64,000 nt of DNA. Source: Amycolatopsis solani (lineage in GTDB: Bacteria > Actinomycetota > Actinomycetes > Mycobacteriales > Pseudonocardiaceae). Numbering within the stretch: the stretch's first letter is position 1; each line of letters opens with the position of its first letter. Under the pieces are notes generated by a model, which was not told the origin of the DNA, did not search any database, and saw nothing but the letters and a program-made list of their open reading frames with translations. Below, piece after piece: positions 25,819 through 33,843 of this stretch. The translations under genes and the position numbers were made by a program. The DNA is taken from assembly GCF_033441515.1 (NCBI RefSeq), contig NZ_JAWQJT010000001.1:2294001-2358000 (forward strand), given 5' to 3'.

Positions 25819-26895
25819 ATGAGGCCTGCCGACCCGATGGTGTTCATCCTCCCGGCCGCCCCACCGGGCAGCGACACGTACGACAAGCGCATGTGCCAGA
25901 ACCTGCCCGCCGTCGGGCAGCCGGTGCTCGAACTGCCGATCGCCGGCCAGTGGCCGGAGCCGGACGCGACGTCGAGACGTCGGCTCGCGCGGTCGCTGGC
26001 GGCGCTGCCCGACCGGACGGTGGTGCTGCTCGACGGCATGATCGCCTCGGGCGTACCGGAGATCGTCGTTCCCCACACGCGGCGGCTGCGGCTGGCCGTG
26101 CTGGTGCACCAGGCTCTCGCCGACGAGCCCGGCCTCGACCCGGCGCACGCCGCGGAGCTGGACGCGTGCGAGCGCGAGACGCTGCGGATGGCCGGGATGG
26201 TCGTCGCGACCAGCCCGTGGCTCGCCCGGCTGCTGATCGACCGCCACGACCTGGACCCCGGCCGCGTCTACGTCGCCAAGCCCGGCACCGACGCGGCCCC
26301 GCTCGCGGCGGGCGCGGACGGCGTGTCCCGGCTGCTGTGCGTCGGCGACGTGACCCGCCGCAACGGCCAGGACGTGCTGGTCCAGGCTCTCGGCGAGGTC
26401 GACCACCTCGCGCTGTCGTGCGTGTTCACCGGCTCGCTGGCGGCGGACCCGGCCTACGTCGACGAGCTGCACTGGTCGATCGAGCGCCTGGGCCTCGGCG
26501 GCCGGATCACCCTGGCCGGCGACGCGGTCGACCTGGGCGCGGCCTACAACGCGGCGGACCTCCTGGTCATCCCGGCCCGCGCGCCGACGTCCGGCATGTT
26601 CGTCGCGCAGGCACTGGCCCGCGGCATCCCGGTGCTGGCGACCGAGGTCGGCGGCGTGTACGACGCACTCGGCGTCGACGCGGACGGCGAGGTCCCCGGC
26701 CTGCTGGTGGAGCCGGACGACCCGTACTCGCTCGCGGACGCGCTGCACCGCTGGTACGCCGACCCGGAACTGCGGCGCTCCCTGCGCACGGCGGCGCTCG
26801 GCCGCGGCAGCGCGCTCGAGGAGTGGGAGGTGGCCGCCCGCCGCCTCACCCACGTGCTCTCGCGGCTGGCGTCGGAACCCCGGATCGTGGCCTGA
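25819..26895 (+). CDS. GT4-type glycosyltransferase (second paralogue)
   Basis: A 358-residue paralogue of the protein at 19012. Both start with a short strand and an S-x-TYD-[RK]-R-[LM]-C motif, share [12 protein letters not shown] versus LLDGMIASGVPE, and end with an EALARG/QALARG GT4 motif. Here the first Glu of the E-x7-E motif is replaced (APTSGMFVAQALARG instead of [15 protein letters not shown]), so both glutamates are missing. This predicts weakened or altered catalysis. The start is ATG at 25819 after GGAGGTTGAG. It follows the kinase gene after a 69-bp gap. Donor and acceptor are unknown. Confidence 0.85.
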   Translation: MRPADPMVFILPAAPPGSDTYDKRMCQNLPAVGQPVLELPIAGQWPEPDATSRRRLARSLAALPDRTVVLLDGMIASGVPEIVVPHTRRLRLAVLVHQALADEPGLDPAHAAELDACERETLRMAGMVVATSPWLARLLIDRHDLDPGRVYVAKPGTDAAPLAAGADGVSRLLCVGDVTRRNGQDVLVQALGEVDHLALSCVFTGSLAADPAYVDELHWSIERLGLGGRITLAGDAVDLGAAYNAADLLVIPARAPTSGMFVAQALARGIPVLATEVGGVYDALGVDADGEVPGLLVEPDDPYSLADALHRWYADPELRRSLRTAALGRGSALEEWEVAARRLTHVLSRLASEPRIVA

Positions 26896-26934
26896 CGCTT
26901 GCCGCGGCGGGCGCGGCTCCGCCAACCTGACGCG

Positions 26935-27462
26935 ATGGCGTCCCCACCCCTCGACTCCGAGCGCGGTTTCCTCGAAGTCGCCGGCCGCGAGCCGGACCGC
27001 CCGCTGCGCGACCAGCTCCTCGGCTTCCGCGACCTCGTCTCGGCCGACATGGACTGGGCCGACACGCGCAAACGCCGCTTCCGCCGCCGCGCGTCGATCG
27101 TCCGGGTGACGGTGCTGCTGCTGACCGCGTCCTCGACGGTGGTCCTCGGCATCCAGCAGATCCCGGCCCGCGCGTCGATCGCCCTGCCGATGGTCGCGCT
27201 GGTCACCGTGCTGGGCGGCCTCGAGACGTTCTTCAACTGGCGGTCGCGGTGGGTGCTGATGGAGGAGACCCGCTACAACCTCAACCGCATCCGCGACGAG
27301 ATGGACTACTACCTCGTCGGCACCCCGACGGCCGAGCTGAGCCGCGAGCGGCTGCAGGAGTTCTTCACCCGCCACCAGGAGACGTGGTCCGACGCGAGCC
27401 GCCAGTGGGTCGAGTTCCGCCGTCTCGATCGCCCGCCGCCGTCACCGGAGATCCGGTCGTGA
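26935..27462 (+). CDS. DUF4231 (SLATT-like two-helix membrane) protein
   Basis: A 175-residue protein. A polar N-terminus (about 50 residues) is followed by two adjacent hydrophobic helices (IVRVTVLLLTASSTVVLGI and ASIALPMVALVTVLGGLETFF). A helical C-terminal part follows, with W-R-S-R-W...EETRYNLNRIRDEMDYYLVG. This layout fits DUF4231, which belongs to the SLATT group. SLATT proteins are predicted pore-forming effectors in some nucleotide-signal conflict systems. No cyclase or other partner is adjacent, so a defence role is not supported here. Its stop lies in the palindrome at 27453. Confidence 0.75.
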   Translation: MASPPLDSERGFLEVAGREPDRPLRDQLLGFRDLVSADMDWADTRKRRFRRRASIVRVTVLLLTASSTVVLGIQQIPARASIALPMVALVTVLGGLETFFNWRSRWVLMEETRYNLNRIRDEMDYYLVGTPTAELSRERLQEFFTRHQETWSDASRQWVEFRRLDRPPPSPEIRS

Positions 27463-27504
27463 GTGTTTAGTCGGGTTAGAACCCGACTAAACACTCACGA
27501 CCGG
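27453..27504. repeat. Dispersed 'GGGTT-AG-AACCC' palindrome, copy 3 (perfect)
   Basis: Two perfectly complementary 25-bp arms around AG. The core is identical to copy 2. It contains the TGA of the DUF4231 gene and ends 5 bp before the stop of the convergent GH92 gene. Confidence 0.95.
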
Positions 27505-27508
27505 TCGG

Positions 27509-30500
27509 TCACGCCAGGGTGAGTGCGTAGATCTCCACCCTCGGGTCGTTCGGCAGGCTCACCGACTGCACGGTCTTCCCGCCGTCCAGTGCGGCCGAAA
27601 TCCCGAACAGCCGTACCGGCGGCCCGTCCACTCCGCTGCCCGCCTTGATGCGGTGCGGCATCTCGAGCACCACCGGCGAGCCGGACCCCGCCCAGTCGCC
27701 GAACGTCACGGCCAGGTCCGCGCTGGTCCCGTCCGTGTAGTGCGCCGTCACCGTCGTCGACACCGGCCCGTTGTGGGACGCCCCCACCAGCTTCAAAGCG
27801 CCGTGCTGACCCGCCGGCACCAGCAGGGACTGCCCGCGCGCCTCCACGAAGTTCGGCGAAGTGCCCGAAGCGTCCGGCGCCGCGTACGTGACGCCGTCCC
27901 AGACCACCGGGCCCGCCGGCGGGAGCAGCGCTGCGTCGTAGCTCCAGCCGCCGCCGTCGAAGTTGCCCTCCGTGGAGGCCGTCACCGTGGCCGTGCCGTC
28001 GTGGTTGAGGTCGCGGGCCAGGTCCACCGCGCACTGCGTGCCCGAAGACACGCAGGTCGACGGCGTCCGGACCTCGACCGTCGCCGAGCGGGACACGGTG
28101 TTCGCGCCCAGCCCGGACACCTTGACCTGCACGGGGTACGTGCCCGAAGCGGTCCCGGCGGGCACCGAAACCGTGATCGGCACCGTCTTCTGCACCGGGA
28201 GCCTGCCCGACCAGATCACCTGCAGCGGCTGGGCCTGCGCCTTCCACTTCGAAGGCGCCGAGACCGAAACCGTCACCGGCTGCAGTGCCGGGTTCTGGGC
28301 CAGCACGTCCAGGTCGAGGTGCACCTGCTGCGCCGCCCCCGCCGGGATCACCACGGACGTCTGCCGCAGCGACGCGTCGACGTGCCGCCGCGCGTCACCG
28401 GCCGCGGTGTTCACCGACGGCGGGACCGCGCCCGGGGACGTGCCCCAAGCGGAAACCCGAGACCCGAGCTTGTGCGAAAGCGTCCCGCCGTGCGCGAGCG
28501 CGGACCAGTCCAGCGACGTCTGCCGGACGTCGCGGCCGTTCAGCGACACGCTCTGGATGTACCGGTTCGCGTCCGAAGCACCCGGCGCGTCGACGGTCAG
28601 CGTGCCGCCCTGCGAACGCCCGTACTGTCCGATCCGGACGGTCGCCGACTCGAACTGCGGGCTCGACACCGCGAGGAAGTTCGCGCCGCTCATCGTCGGG
28701 TACAGCCCGAGCGAGGAGAAGACGTACCAGGCGGACATCGTGCCGAGGTCGTCGTTGCCGGTCATGCCGTCGGGGCCGGTGGTGAACAACGTCATCGCCG
28801 CGCGGACGACGGTCGCCGTTTTCGCCGGCGCGCCGACCCAGTTGTACATGTAGGGCGCGAGCAGGTCGGGCTCGTTGTTCGGGTTGTAGGTCGCCTTGCC
28901 GTAGTAGTCGTACGGGCTCGCGATCCAGTCCTTCCGGGCCGTCCCCGCGGGGTCGGAAAGCAGGTTGCCGTACGCGAAGAAGGAGTCGAGCCGCTTCTCC
29001 GTCGACGTCCGCCCGCCCATCAGCGAGACCAGCCCGGCCGGGTCCTGCGGCACGAGCCACTGGTACTGGTAGGCGCCGCCCTCGTGGAACTGGTGGTCGG
29101 CGTCGACCGGGTTGTACGGCGTCAGGAACGTGCCCTCGGCGGTGCGCGGCCGGAACTGCTGGATCGACGAATCCCACAGGTTGCGGTACCACTGGCCGCG
29201 GTCGGCGAACAGCTTCGCGTCCGCCTTGTGGCCGAGCCCGCCGGCCATCAACGCGAGCGACGCGTCCGCCGCGGCGTACTCCATGGTCGCCGACGCCGGG
29301 TGCTCGCAGTCGTTGTCGCCGCCCTTGGCCGCGCAGTCCTTGCCGAGCTCCAGACCGCTCGGGATGTAGCCGCGGTCGTTGTAGTAGTTGACGCCGGAGC
29401 GCCCGTTGTACGGCGAATCGGCGGGCGGCGTGCTCGTCGCGTTCTTCTTGAGCAGCGCGTACGCCTCTTCTTCGTGCCCGGCGAGCAGGCCCTTCGACCA
29501 CGCCTCGACGAGGAACGGCGTGACCGGGTCGCCGGTCATGATGTTGGTTTCGCTCTCGGCCAGCGCCCAGCGCGGCAGCCACCCGCCGTCCCGCCCGATC
29601 GCGACGACCGACAGCGCGACGTCCCGCGCGACCTGCGGCTCGAGCATTTCGAGCAGCTGGTTCTGCGGCCGGTAGGTGTCCCACAGCGAGAAGTTCTGGT
29701 ACGGCGTGTAGCCGCTCGCGGTGTGCACCTTGCCGTCGAAGCCGGTGTACGCGCCATCGGTGTCGCCGGCCAGGTTCGGGTGCAGCTGCGCGTGGTAGAG
29801 CGCGGTGTAGAACGCCGTCTGCCGGTCGGTCGTGCCGCCGGCGATCTTGATCGCGCCGAGCCGGTCGGCCCACTGCTGGTGCAGCGCCGCGCGGGTGGCG
29901 TCGAAGTCGTAGCTGTCCGAAGTCTCGGCGGCCAGGTTCTTCCGGGCGCCGTCGAGTCCGGTGTAGGACAGGCCGACCTTCAGCACGACGTCGTGGTCGG
30001 TGCTCGCGTCGAAGCTGGCCCAGGCGCCGTTGCCGCCGGTGCCCGCGGCGTCGCGGCTGCCCGGCGTGCGCGTCGAGTCGCGCCAGGTGCCGAACGAGCT
30101 GAACGGCCGGTCGAAGGTGGCGGTGAAGTAGACGGTGTGCTCGTCGTGCCCGGCGCAGAACCCGCCGGCCTTGACCCGCCCTTCGAGCGTCCGGTCACCG
30201 ACGACGTGGATTTCGGAGTCCTTCACGGACTGGTTGGCCTGCCCGGTGTTGAACAGGACGTTCGCCTGCCCGGTCGAGGGGAAGGTGTAGCGCTGCCAGC
30301 CGGTGCGCGCGGTCGCCGTCAGCTCGGCGTCCACGCCGTACTTCTTCAGGCCGACGCGGTAGTAGCCGGGCTCGGCGTGCTCGTCGTCGTGGCTGTACTC
30401 GGACTTGTAGGCGTTCTTGTCGACGCTGTCGACGGCGCCGGTGGTCGGCATGATCGGCAGCTCGCCCATCACCCCGCAGCCGACGCCGGACAGGTGCGTC

Positions 30501-30757
30501 TGGCTGAAGCCGTAGATCGCGTTCTGCAGGTAGTCGTAGCCGCCCTGCCCGCCGGTGTCCGGGCTGACCTGCACCATGCCGAAGGGCGCGCTCGCGCCGG
30601 GGAACGTGTTGCCGAAGTTCTGCGTGCCGACGAACGGGTTGACCAGGCTCACCGGATCCGCCGGGGCCGGCGCCGCCTGTGCCACGGCGGGGGCCAGGCC
30701 GGCGACCACCACCCCCGCGGCCACCACGGCGGCCAGGCGTCTGCTCTGCGACCACAT
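27509..30757 (-). CDS. Secreted GH92 alpha-mannosidase
   Basis: A 1082-residue exported enzyme. A signal peptide covers about the first 29 residues (RRLAAVVAAGVVVAGLAPAVAQA). The N-terminal beta-sandwich starts with VNPFVGTQNFGNTFPGASAPFGMVQVSPDTG, the classic GH92 opening. The (alpha/alpha)6 domain runs to about residue 760, including YMYNWVGAPAKTATVVR and GNDDLGTMSAWYVFSSLGLYP. The tail has a NEW3-type beta domain and a carbohydrate-binding-like domain with a CVSSGTQC pair. GH92 enzymes are calcium-dependent exo-mannosidases acting on mannan or N-glycans. ATG 30757 has GGGAGG. A LacI-type palindrome lies just upstream. Confidence 0.94.
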   Translation of the reverse strand: MWSQSRRLAAVVAAGVVVAGLAPAVAQAAPAPADPVSLVNPFVGTQNFGNTFPGASAPFGMVQVSPDTGGQGGYDYLQNAIYGFSQTHLSGVGCGVMGELPIMPTTGAVDSVDKNAYKSEYSHDDEHAEPGYYRVGLKKYGVDAELTATARTGWQRYTFPSTGQANVLFNTGQANQSVKDSEIHVVGDRTLEGRVKAGGFCAGHDEHTVYFTATFDRPFSSFGTWRDSTRTPGSRDAAGTGGNGAWASFDASTDHDVVLKVGLSYTGLDGARKNLAAETSDSYDFDATRAALHQQWADRLGAIKIAGGTTDRQTAFYTALYHAQLHPNLAGDTDGAYTGFDGKVHTASGYTPYQNFSLWDTYRPQNQLLEMLEPQVARDVALSVVAIGRDGGWLPRWALAESETNIMTGDPVTPFLVEAWSKGLLAGHEEEAYALLKKNATSTPPADSPYNGRSGVNYYNDRGYIPSGLELGKDCAAKGGDNDCEHPASATMEYAAADASLALMAGGLGHKADAKLFADRGQWYRNLWDSSIQQFRPRTAEGTFLTPYNPVDADHQFHEGGAYQYQWLVPQDPAGLVSLMGGRTSTEKRLDSFFAYGNLLSDPAGTARKDWIASPYDYYGKATYNPNNEPDLLAPYMYNWVGAPAKTATVVRAAMTLFTTGPDGMTGNDDLGTMSAWYVFSSLGLYPTMSGANFLAVSSPQFESATVRIGQYGRSQGGTLTVDAPGASDANRYIQSVSLNGRDVRQTSLDWSALAHGGTLSHKLGSRVSAWGTSPGAVPPSVNTAAGDARRHVDASLRQTSVVIPAGAAQQVHLDLDVLAQNPALQPVTVSVSAPSKWKAQAQPLQVIWSGRLPVQKTVPITVSVPAGTASGTYPVQVKVSGLGANTVSRSATVEVRTPSTCVSSGTQCAVDLARDLNHDGTATVTASTEGNFDGGGWSYDAALLPPAGPVVWDGVTYAAPDASGTSPNFVEARGQSLLVPAGQHGALKLVGASHNGPVSTTVTAHYTDGTSADLAVTFGDWAGSGSPVVLEMPHRIKAGSGVDGPPVRLFGISAALDGGKTVQSVSLPNDPRVEIYALTLA

Positions 30758-30775
30758 GGGCGCACCTCCCAGGAG

Positions 30776-30789
30776 TGACAACGTTGTCA
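30776..30789. promoter_or_regulatory. LacI-family operator upstream of the GH92 gene
   Basis: TGACAACGTTGTCA is a perfect 14-bp palindrome with the central CG typical of LacI-family sites, 19 bp upstream of the GH92 start codon. No LacI-family gene is in the window, so the regulator acts from elsewhere. Confidence 0.65.
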
Positions 30790-30859
30790 AACGTCGACCG
30801 GCGGTCAGGCCCGCGGTCGGTGTGCCACCTTGCCACCTGGATGCGGCTTTTGGAAGACC

Positions 30860-32176
30860 TCAGCTCGCCGCTTCGCGCAGCAACCGGGCGGCCTCGGCGA
30901 CAGCGTTGTCGGCGAGGTTGCCGTACCCGAGGACGAGCGCGGGCTCGCCGGGCGCGACGCGGTAGCCGTCGAGATCGGCCACCTTCACGCCCTTCTCCCG
31001 CACGGCCCGCACGACGGCGGCCGCCGGCCGGTCGAGGTGCAGGACGAGGTGGAGGCCGGCCGCCGCACCGGAGAGCCGGGCCGGCCCGAGCGCCTCGACG
31101 AGCCGGTCGCGCCGGGCGCGGTACCGCAGCCGCGCGGCCCGCAGGTGCCGGTCGTACCCACCGCTCTCGACGAACCCGGCGAGGGCCAGCTGGTCCACCA
31201 CCGGTGGCGCATGACCCGCGATAGTCCACTGTGGAGGGACGACGGCCCAGCCGAGCCCGAGCGCCGGGCTGAGCGTCTTGCTGACCGACCCGAAGAGCGC
31301 GACCCGGCCCGGATCGGTGCCCTGGACGGTGCCGACGGGCCGCCGGTCGTACCGGAACTCGGCGTCGTAGTCGTCTTCCAGGACGAGCCCGTCGACTTCC
31401 CGTGCCCACGCCAGGAGTTCGGCACGCCTTCGCGGGGAAAGGACGGAACCGGTGGGGAACTGGTGCGCCGGGGTGACGAGCACGGCCCGCGTCCCGGCCG
31501 GGATCCGCCCGACGTCGATGCCTTCCTCGTCGACCGGCACCGGGTCGATCGCCATCCCGGCCGCCGCGGCGGCGCGGTGCAGCCGCGTCCAGCCGGGATC
31601 CTCGACGGCCAGCCGGGTGATGCCTTTTCGTTGCAGAGCAAGGCAAACGCGGGCCACGCCGTCGGTGACGCCGCCGCAGACCACGACGTCGTCCGTTTCG
31701 GCGCCCCGGACCCGCCGCAGGTACCCGGCGAGGACCTCGCGCAGGCGCGGGTGCCCGGCGGGATCGGGCAGCCCGAAGTCGGTGTGCGGCGCGGTGCCGA
31801 GCACCCCGCGCACGGCGTCCGCCCACCGCTGCCGCGGGAAGTGGCGCAGGTCGGGCAGCCCGGGGGCGAGGTCGTACCGCGGCGGCGGCTTCCGGGACGG
31901 CGGCTTGGCCGCGACGGCGTCCCCGACCCGCCGCACGCGCGTGGCGGATCCGGTGCGCCCGTCGAGGTACCCCTCGGCGACGAGCTGGGCGTACGCCTGC
32001 GTCACGACCCACCGCGAGCAGCCGAGATCGGCGGCGAGCTGGCGGCTCGGCGGCACGGCGACGCCGTCGTCGAGCCCGCGGATCGCCTTGCGCAGAGCGC
32101 GCGCGAGCTGTTCGTGCTTCGGCCCCGGTCCGGTCAGCTCCAGCAGGACGCCCCAATTGGTCTGTGCTCCAGCCAC
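30860..32176 (-). CDS. MocR-type GntR regulator with aminotransferase domain
   Basis: A 438-residue fusion. A GntR winged helix (about residues 15-80: LARALRKAIRGLDDGVAVPPSRQLAADLGCSRWVVTQAYAQLVAEGYL) is joined to a fold-type I aminotransferase domain. That domain has VVVCGGVTDGVARVC, LEDDYDAEFRYDRRPVG (PLP-ring Asp/Tyr) and LFGSVSKTLSPALGLGW, whose Lys forms the PLP Schiff base. MocR proteins sense PLP or amino compounds; PdxR is the best known. The start is GTG at 32176. It is divergent from an aldo/keto reductase, 47 bp apart, with GGAC repeats between them, so that reductase is its likely target. Confidence 0.92.
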   Translation of the reverse strand: MAGAQTNWGVLLELTGPGPKHEQLARALRKAIRGLDDGVAVPPSRQLAADLGCSRWVVTQAYAQLVAEGYLDGRTGSATRVRRVGDAVAAKPPSRKPPPRYDLAPGLPDLRHFPRQRWADAVRGVLGTAPHTDFGLPDPAGHPRLREVLAGYLRRVRGAETDDVVVCGGVTDGVARVCLALQRKGITRLAVEDPGWTRLHRAAAAAGMAIDPVPVDEEGIDVGRIPAGTRAVLVTPAHQFPTGSVLSPRRRAELLAWAREVDGLVLEDDYDAEFRYDRRPVGTVQGTDPGRVALFGSVSKTLSPALGLGWAVVPPQWTIAGHAPPVVDQLALAGFVESGGYDRHLRAARLRYRARRDRLVEALGPARLSGAAAGLHLVLHLDRPAAAVVRAVREKGVKVADLDGYRVAPGEPALVLGYGNLADNAVAEAARLLREAAS

Positions 32177-32223
32177 ATCATTGGACTGTAGTACCGGACC
32201 GCTTCTCGCTTAGGTTCGTACGC

Positions 32224-33219
32224 ATGAAGAAGGTGGAACTGGGCCGGACCGGTCAGCACGTCAGCCAGGTGTCCCTGGGCTGCATGACGATGGGGACGTC
32301 GACGGACGAACCGACGTCGGCCCGCATCCTGGACGCGTACCTCGACGCCGGGGGCGACTTCCTCGACACGGCGAACTGCTACGCGTGGTGGGCGGGTCCG
32401 TCGTTCCGCGGTGGTGAGAGCGAAACCCTGCTCGGCAAGCTGCTGCGCGGACGCCGCGACCGCGTTTTCCTGGCGACGAAGGTGTCGGCGCAACCCGTGG
32501 ACCTGCCCGCGGCCCGCGCCGCCGCCCGTCCCGACGGCACGACGGACTGGGAAGCCCGGGAGCGGACGTACGAAGGCGCGAGCGCCGCGGTGATCCGGCG
32601 TTCGGTGGAGGAAAGCCTGCGGCGCTTGGGAACGGACCACATCGACCTGTACTACGTCCACGTCGACCTCCGCCGCGAGCCGCCGGAGGAGACACTGTCC
32701 GCTTTGGACGAACTGGTTCGCGCGGGCAAAGTTCGCTACACGGGGTGGAGCAACGTCCGGACGTGGCGCCTCGAGCGCATCCGCTCGCTGGCGCTGGCCA
32801 ACGGGTGGGCGTCGCCGGTGGCGGTCCAGGTCCAGCACTCGTACTTGCGGCCGACCGGCGCCGACGTCCCGTCGATCGCGGGCGGCGAGCTCTTGGACTG
32901 GCTGTCCCAGCACCCCGACGTCTCCCTGGCGGCGTATTCCGCTCTGCTGCGCGGGATCTACGACGACGCGACCTACCGCGAGTCGACGCCGATCTGGCGC
33001 GCGTACGCCGGTCCGGACTCCGAGGCGCGGCTGGCCGCGGTGGCGAAGGTGGCTTCGGCGCTGGGCGCGTCCGGCAACCAGGTCGCGCTCGCGTGGTTGC
33101 TCCACAAGGGAGTGATCCCGCTGATCGGCCCGCGGACCTGGGCGCACTACGAGTCGATCGCCCCGGCGTTCACTTTGGACCTTCCCGGCGAGCACCTGTC
33201 CCTTTTGGACAACGCCTGA
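32224..33219 (+). CDS. Aldo/keto reductase
   Basis: A 331-residue NADPH-type reductase. VELGRTGQHVSQVSLGCMTMG is the opening strand. FLDTANCY supplies the catalytic Asp and Tyr, LATKV the Lys, and DLYYVHVD the His of the tetrad. The C-terminal SGNQVALAWLLHKGVIPLIGPRT is the cofactor-binding end. It reduces aldehydes, ketones or sugar carbonyls. The MocR regulator upstream hints at a pyridoxal or amino-aldehyde substrate, as pyridoxal reductases belong to this superfamily; this is context only. The start is ATG at 32224; the upstream in-frame extension crosses the promoter. Confidence 0.92.
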   Translation: MKKVELGRTGQHVSQVSLGCMTMGTSTDEPTSARILDAYLDAGGDFLDTANCYAWWAGPSFRGGESETLLGKLLRGRRDRVFLATKVSAQPVDLPAARAAARPDGTTDWEARERTYEGASAAVIRRSVEESLRRLGTDHIDLYYVHVDLRREPPEETLSALDELVRAGKVRYTGWSNVRTWRLERIRSLALANGWASPVAVQVQHSYLRPTGADVPSIAGGELLDWLSQHPDVSLAAYSALLRGIYDDATYRESTPIWRAYAGPDSEARLAAVAKVASALGASGNQVALAWLLHKGVIPLIGPRTWAHYESIAPAFTLDLPGEHLSLLDNA

Positions 33220-33843
33220 TCAGTCGAGCAGGCGCTGTTCCTTGGCGACCGCGACGGCACCGGCCCGGGTGTCGACGTCGAGCTTGCCGTAGATCCGGCT
33301 CAGGTGCGTCTTGACCGTCGCCTCGCTGATGAACAGCGCGCGGGCGATCTCGCGGTTGCCGAGTCCCTCGGCGAGCCGGCGCAGGATGTCCAGTTCCCGG
33401 GCGGTCAACGTCGGCCTCGGCGCGCGCAGCTGCGCCATCATCCGGTCGGCGACCGGCGGGGAGACCGCGGTCCGCCCGGCCGCGGCCGCCTCGATCGCCG
33501 CGTACAGCTCGGTGGCGGACCCGGCTTTCAGCAGGTAGCCGGTGGCCCCGGCGGCGATCGCGCGGCTGATGTCCGCATCGGTGTCGTAGGTCGTCAGCAC
33601 GAGGATCCGGGGCGCGCTGGGGGTGCTCCGGATCCGGCGCGTCGCCTCGATCCCGTCGATCCCGGCGCCGAGCTGGAGGTCCATCAGCACGACGTCGGGG
33701 TGCACGGCGGCGGCGGTCGCGACGGCTTCCTCCCCGCTCGCGGTTTCGGCGACGACTTCGATGCCGTCGGCGCCCGCGAGCAGGGCCCGGAGCCCGGCGC
33801 GCACGACGGCGTGGTCGTCGCAGACCAGGACACGGATGGTCAT
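33220..33843 (-). CDS. NarL/LuxR-type response regulator, SenR-like
   Basis: A 207-residue protein. The receiver domain (1-120) has the acidic pocket VCDDH, phospho-acceptor Asp55 in PDVVLMDLQ, and the TTYD and LLKAG motifs. The C-terminal LuxR domain is LTARELDILRRLAEGLGNREIARALFISEATVKTHLSRIYGKL. It overlaps the sensor kinase stop by one base, and the pair is divergent from a gene for an HbpS-like secreted protein. That is the arrangement described for senS-senR-hbpS in Streptomyces, where SenR controls hbpS and redox genes. The SenR identity rests on arrangement rather than sequence comparison. Confidence 0.88.
   Translation of the reverse strand: MTIRVLVCDDHAVVRAGLRALLAGADGIEVVAETASGEEAVATAAAVHPDVVLMDLQLGAGIDGIEATRRIRSTPSAPRILVLTTYDTDADISRAIAAGATGYLLKAGSATELYAAIEAAAAGRTAVSPPVADRMMAQLRAPRPTLTARELDILRRLAEGLGNREIARALFISEATVKTHLSRIYGKLDVDTRAGAVAVAKEQRLLD

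Noticed and set aside
24196..27375. 1059-codon open frame on the minus strand
   Set aside because: It is antisense to the kinase, GT4 and DUF4231 genes, has Arg/Gly/His-rich composition without domains, and exists because of the high GC content. The + strand genes have clear motifs.
26935..27462. SLATT-type effector of a cyclic-nucleotide defence system
   Set aside because: The DUF4231 fold allows it, but there is no cyclase, SLOG or other partner gene. The neighbours are a kinase and a glycosyltransferase with no conflict-system features.
27653..30778. 1041-codon open frame on the plus strand
   Set aside because: It lies wholly antisense to the GH92 gene and has low-complexity Arg/Val/Gly composition.
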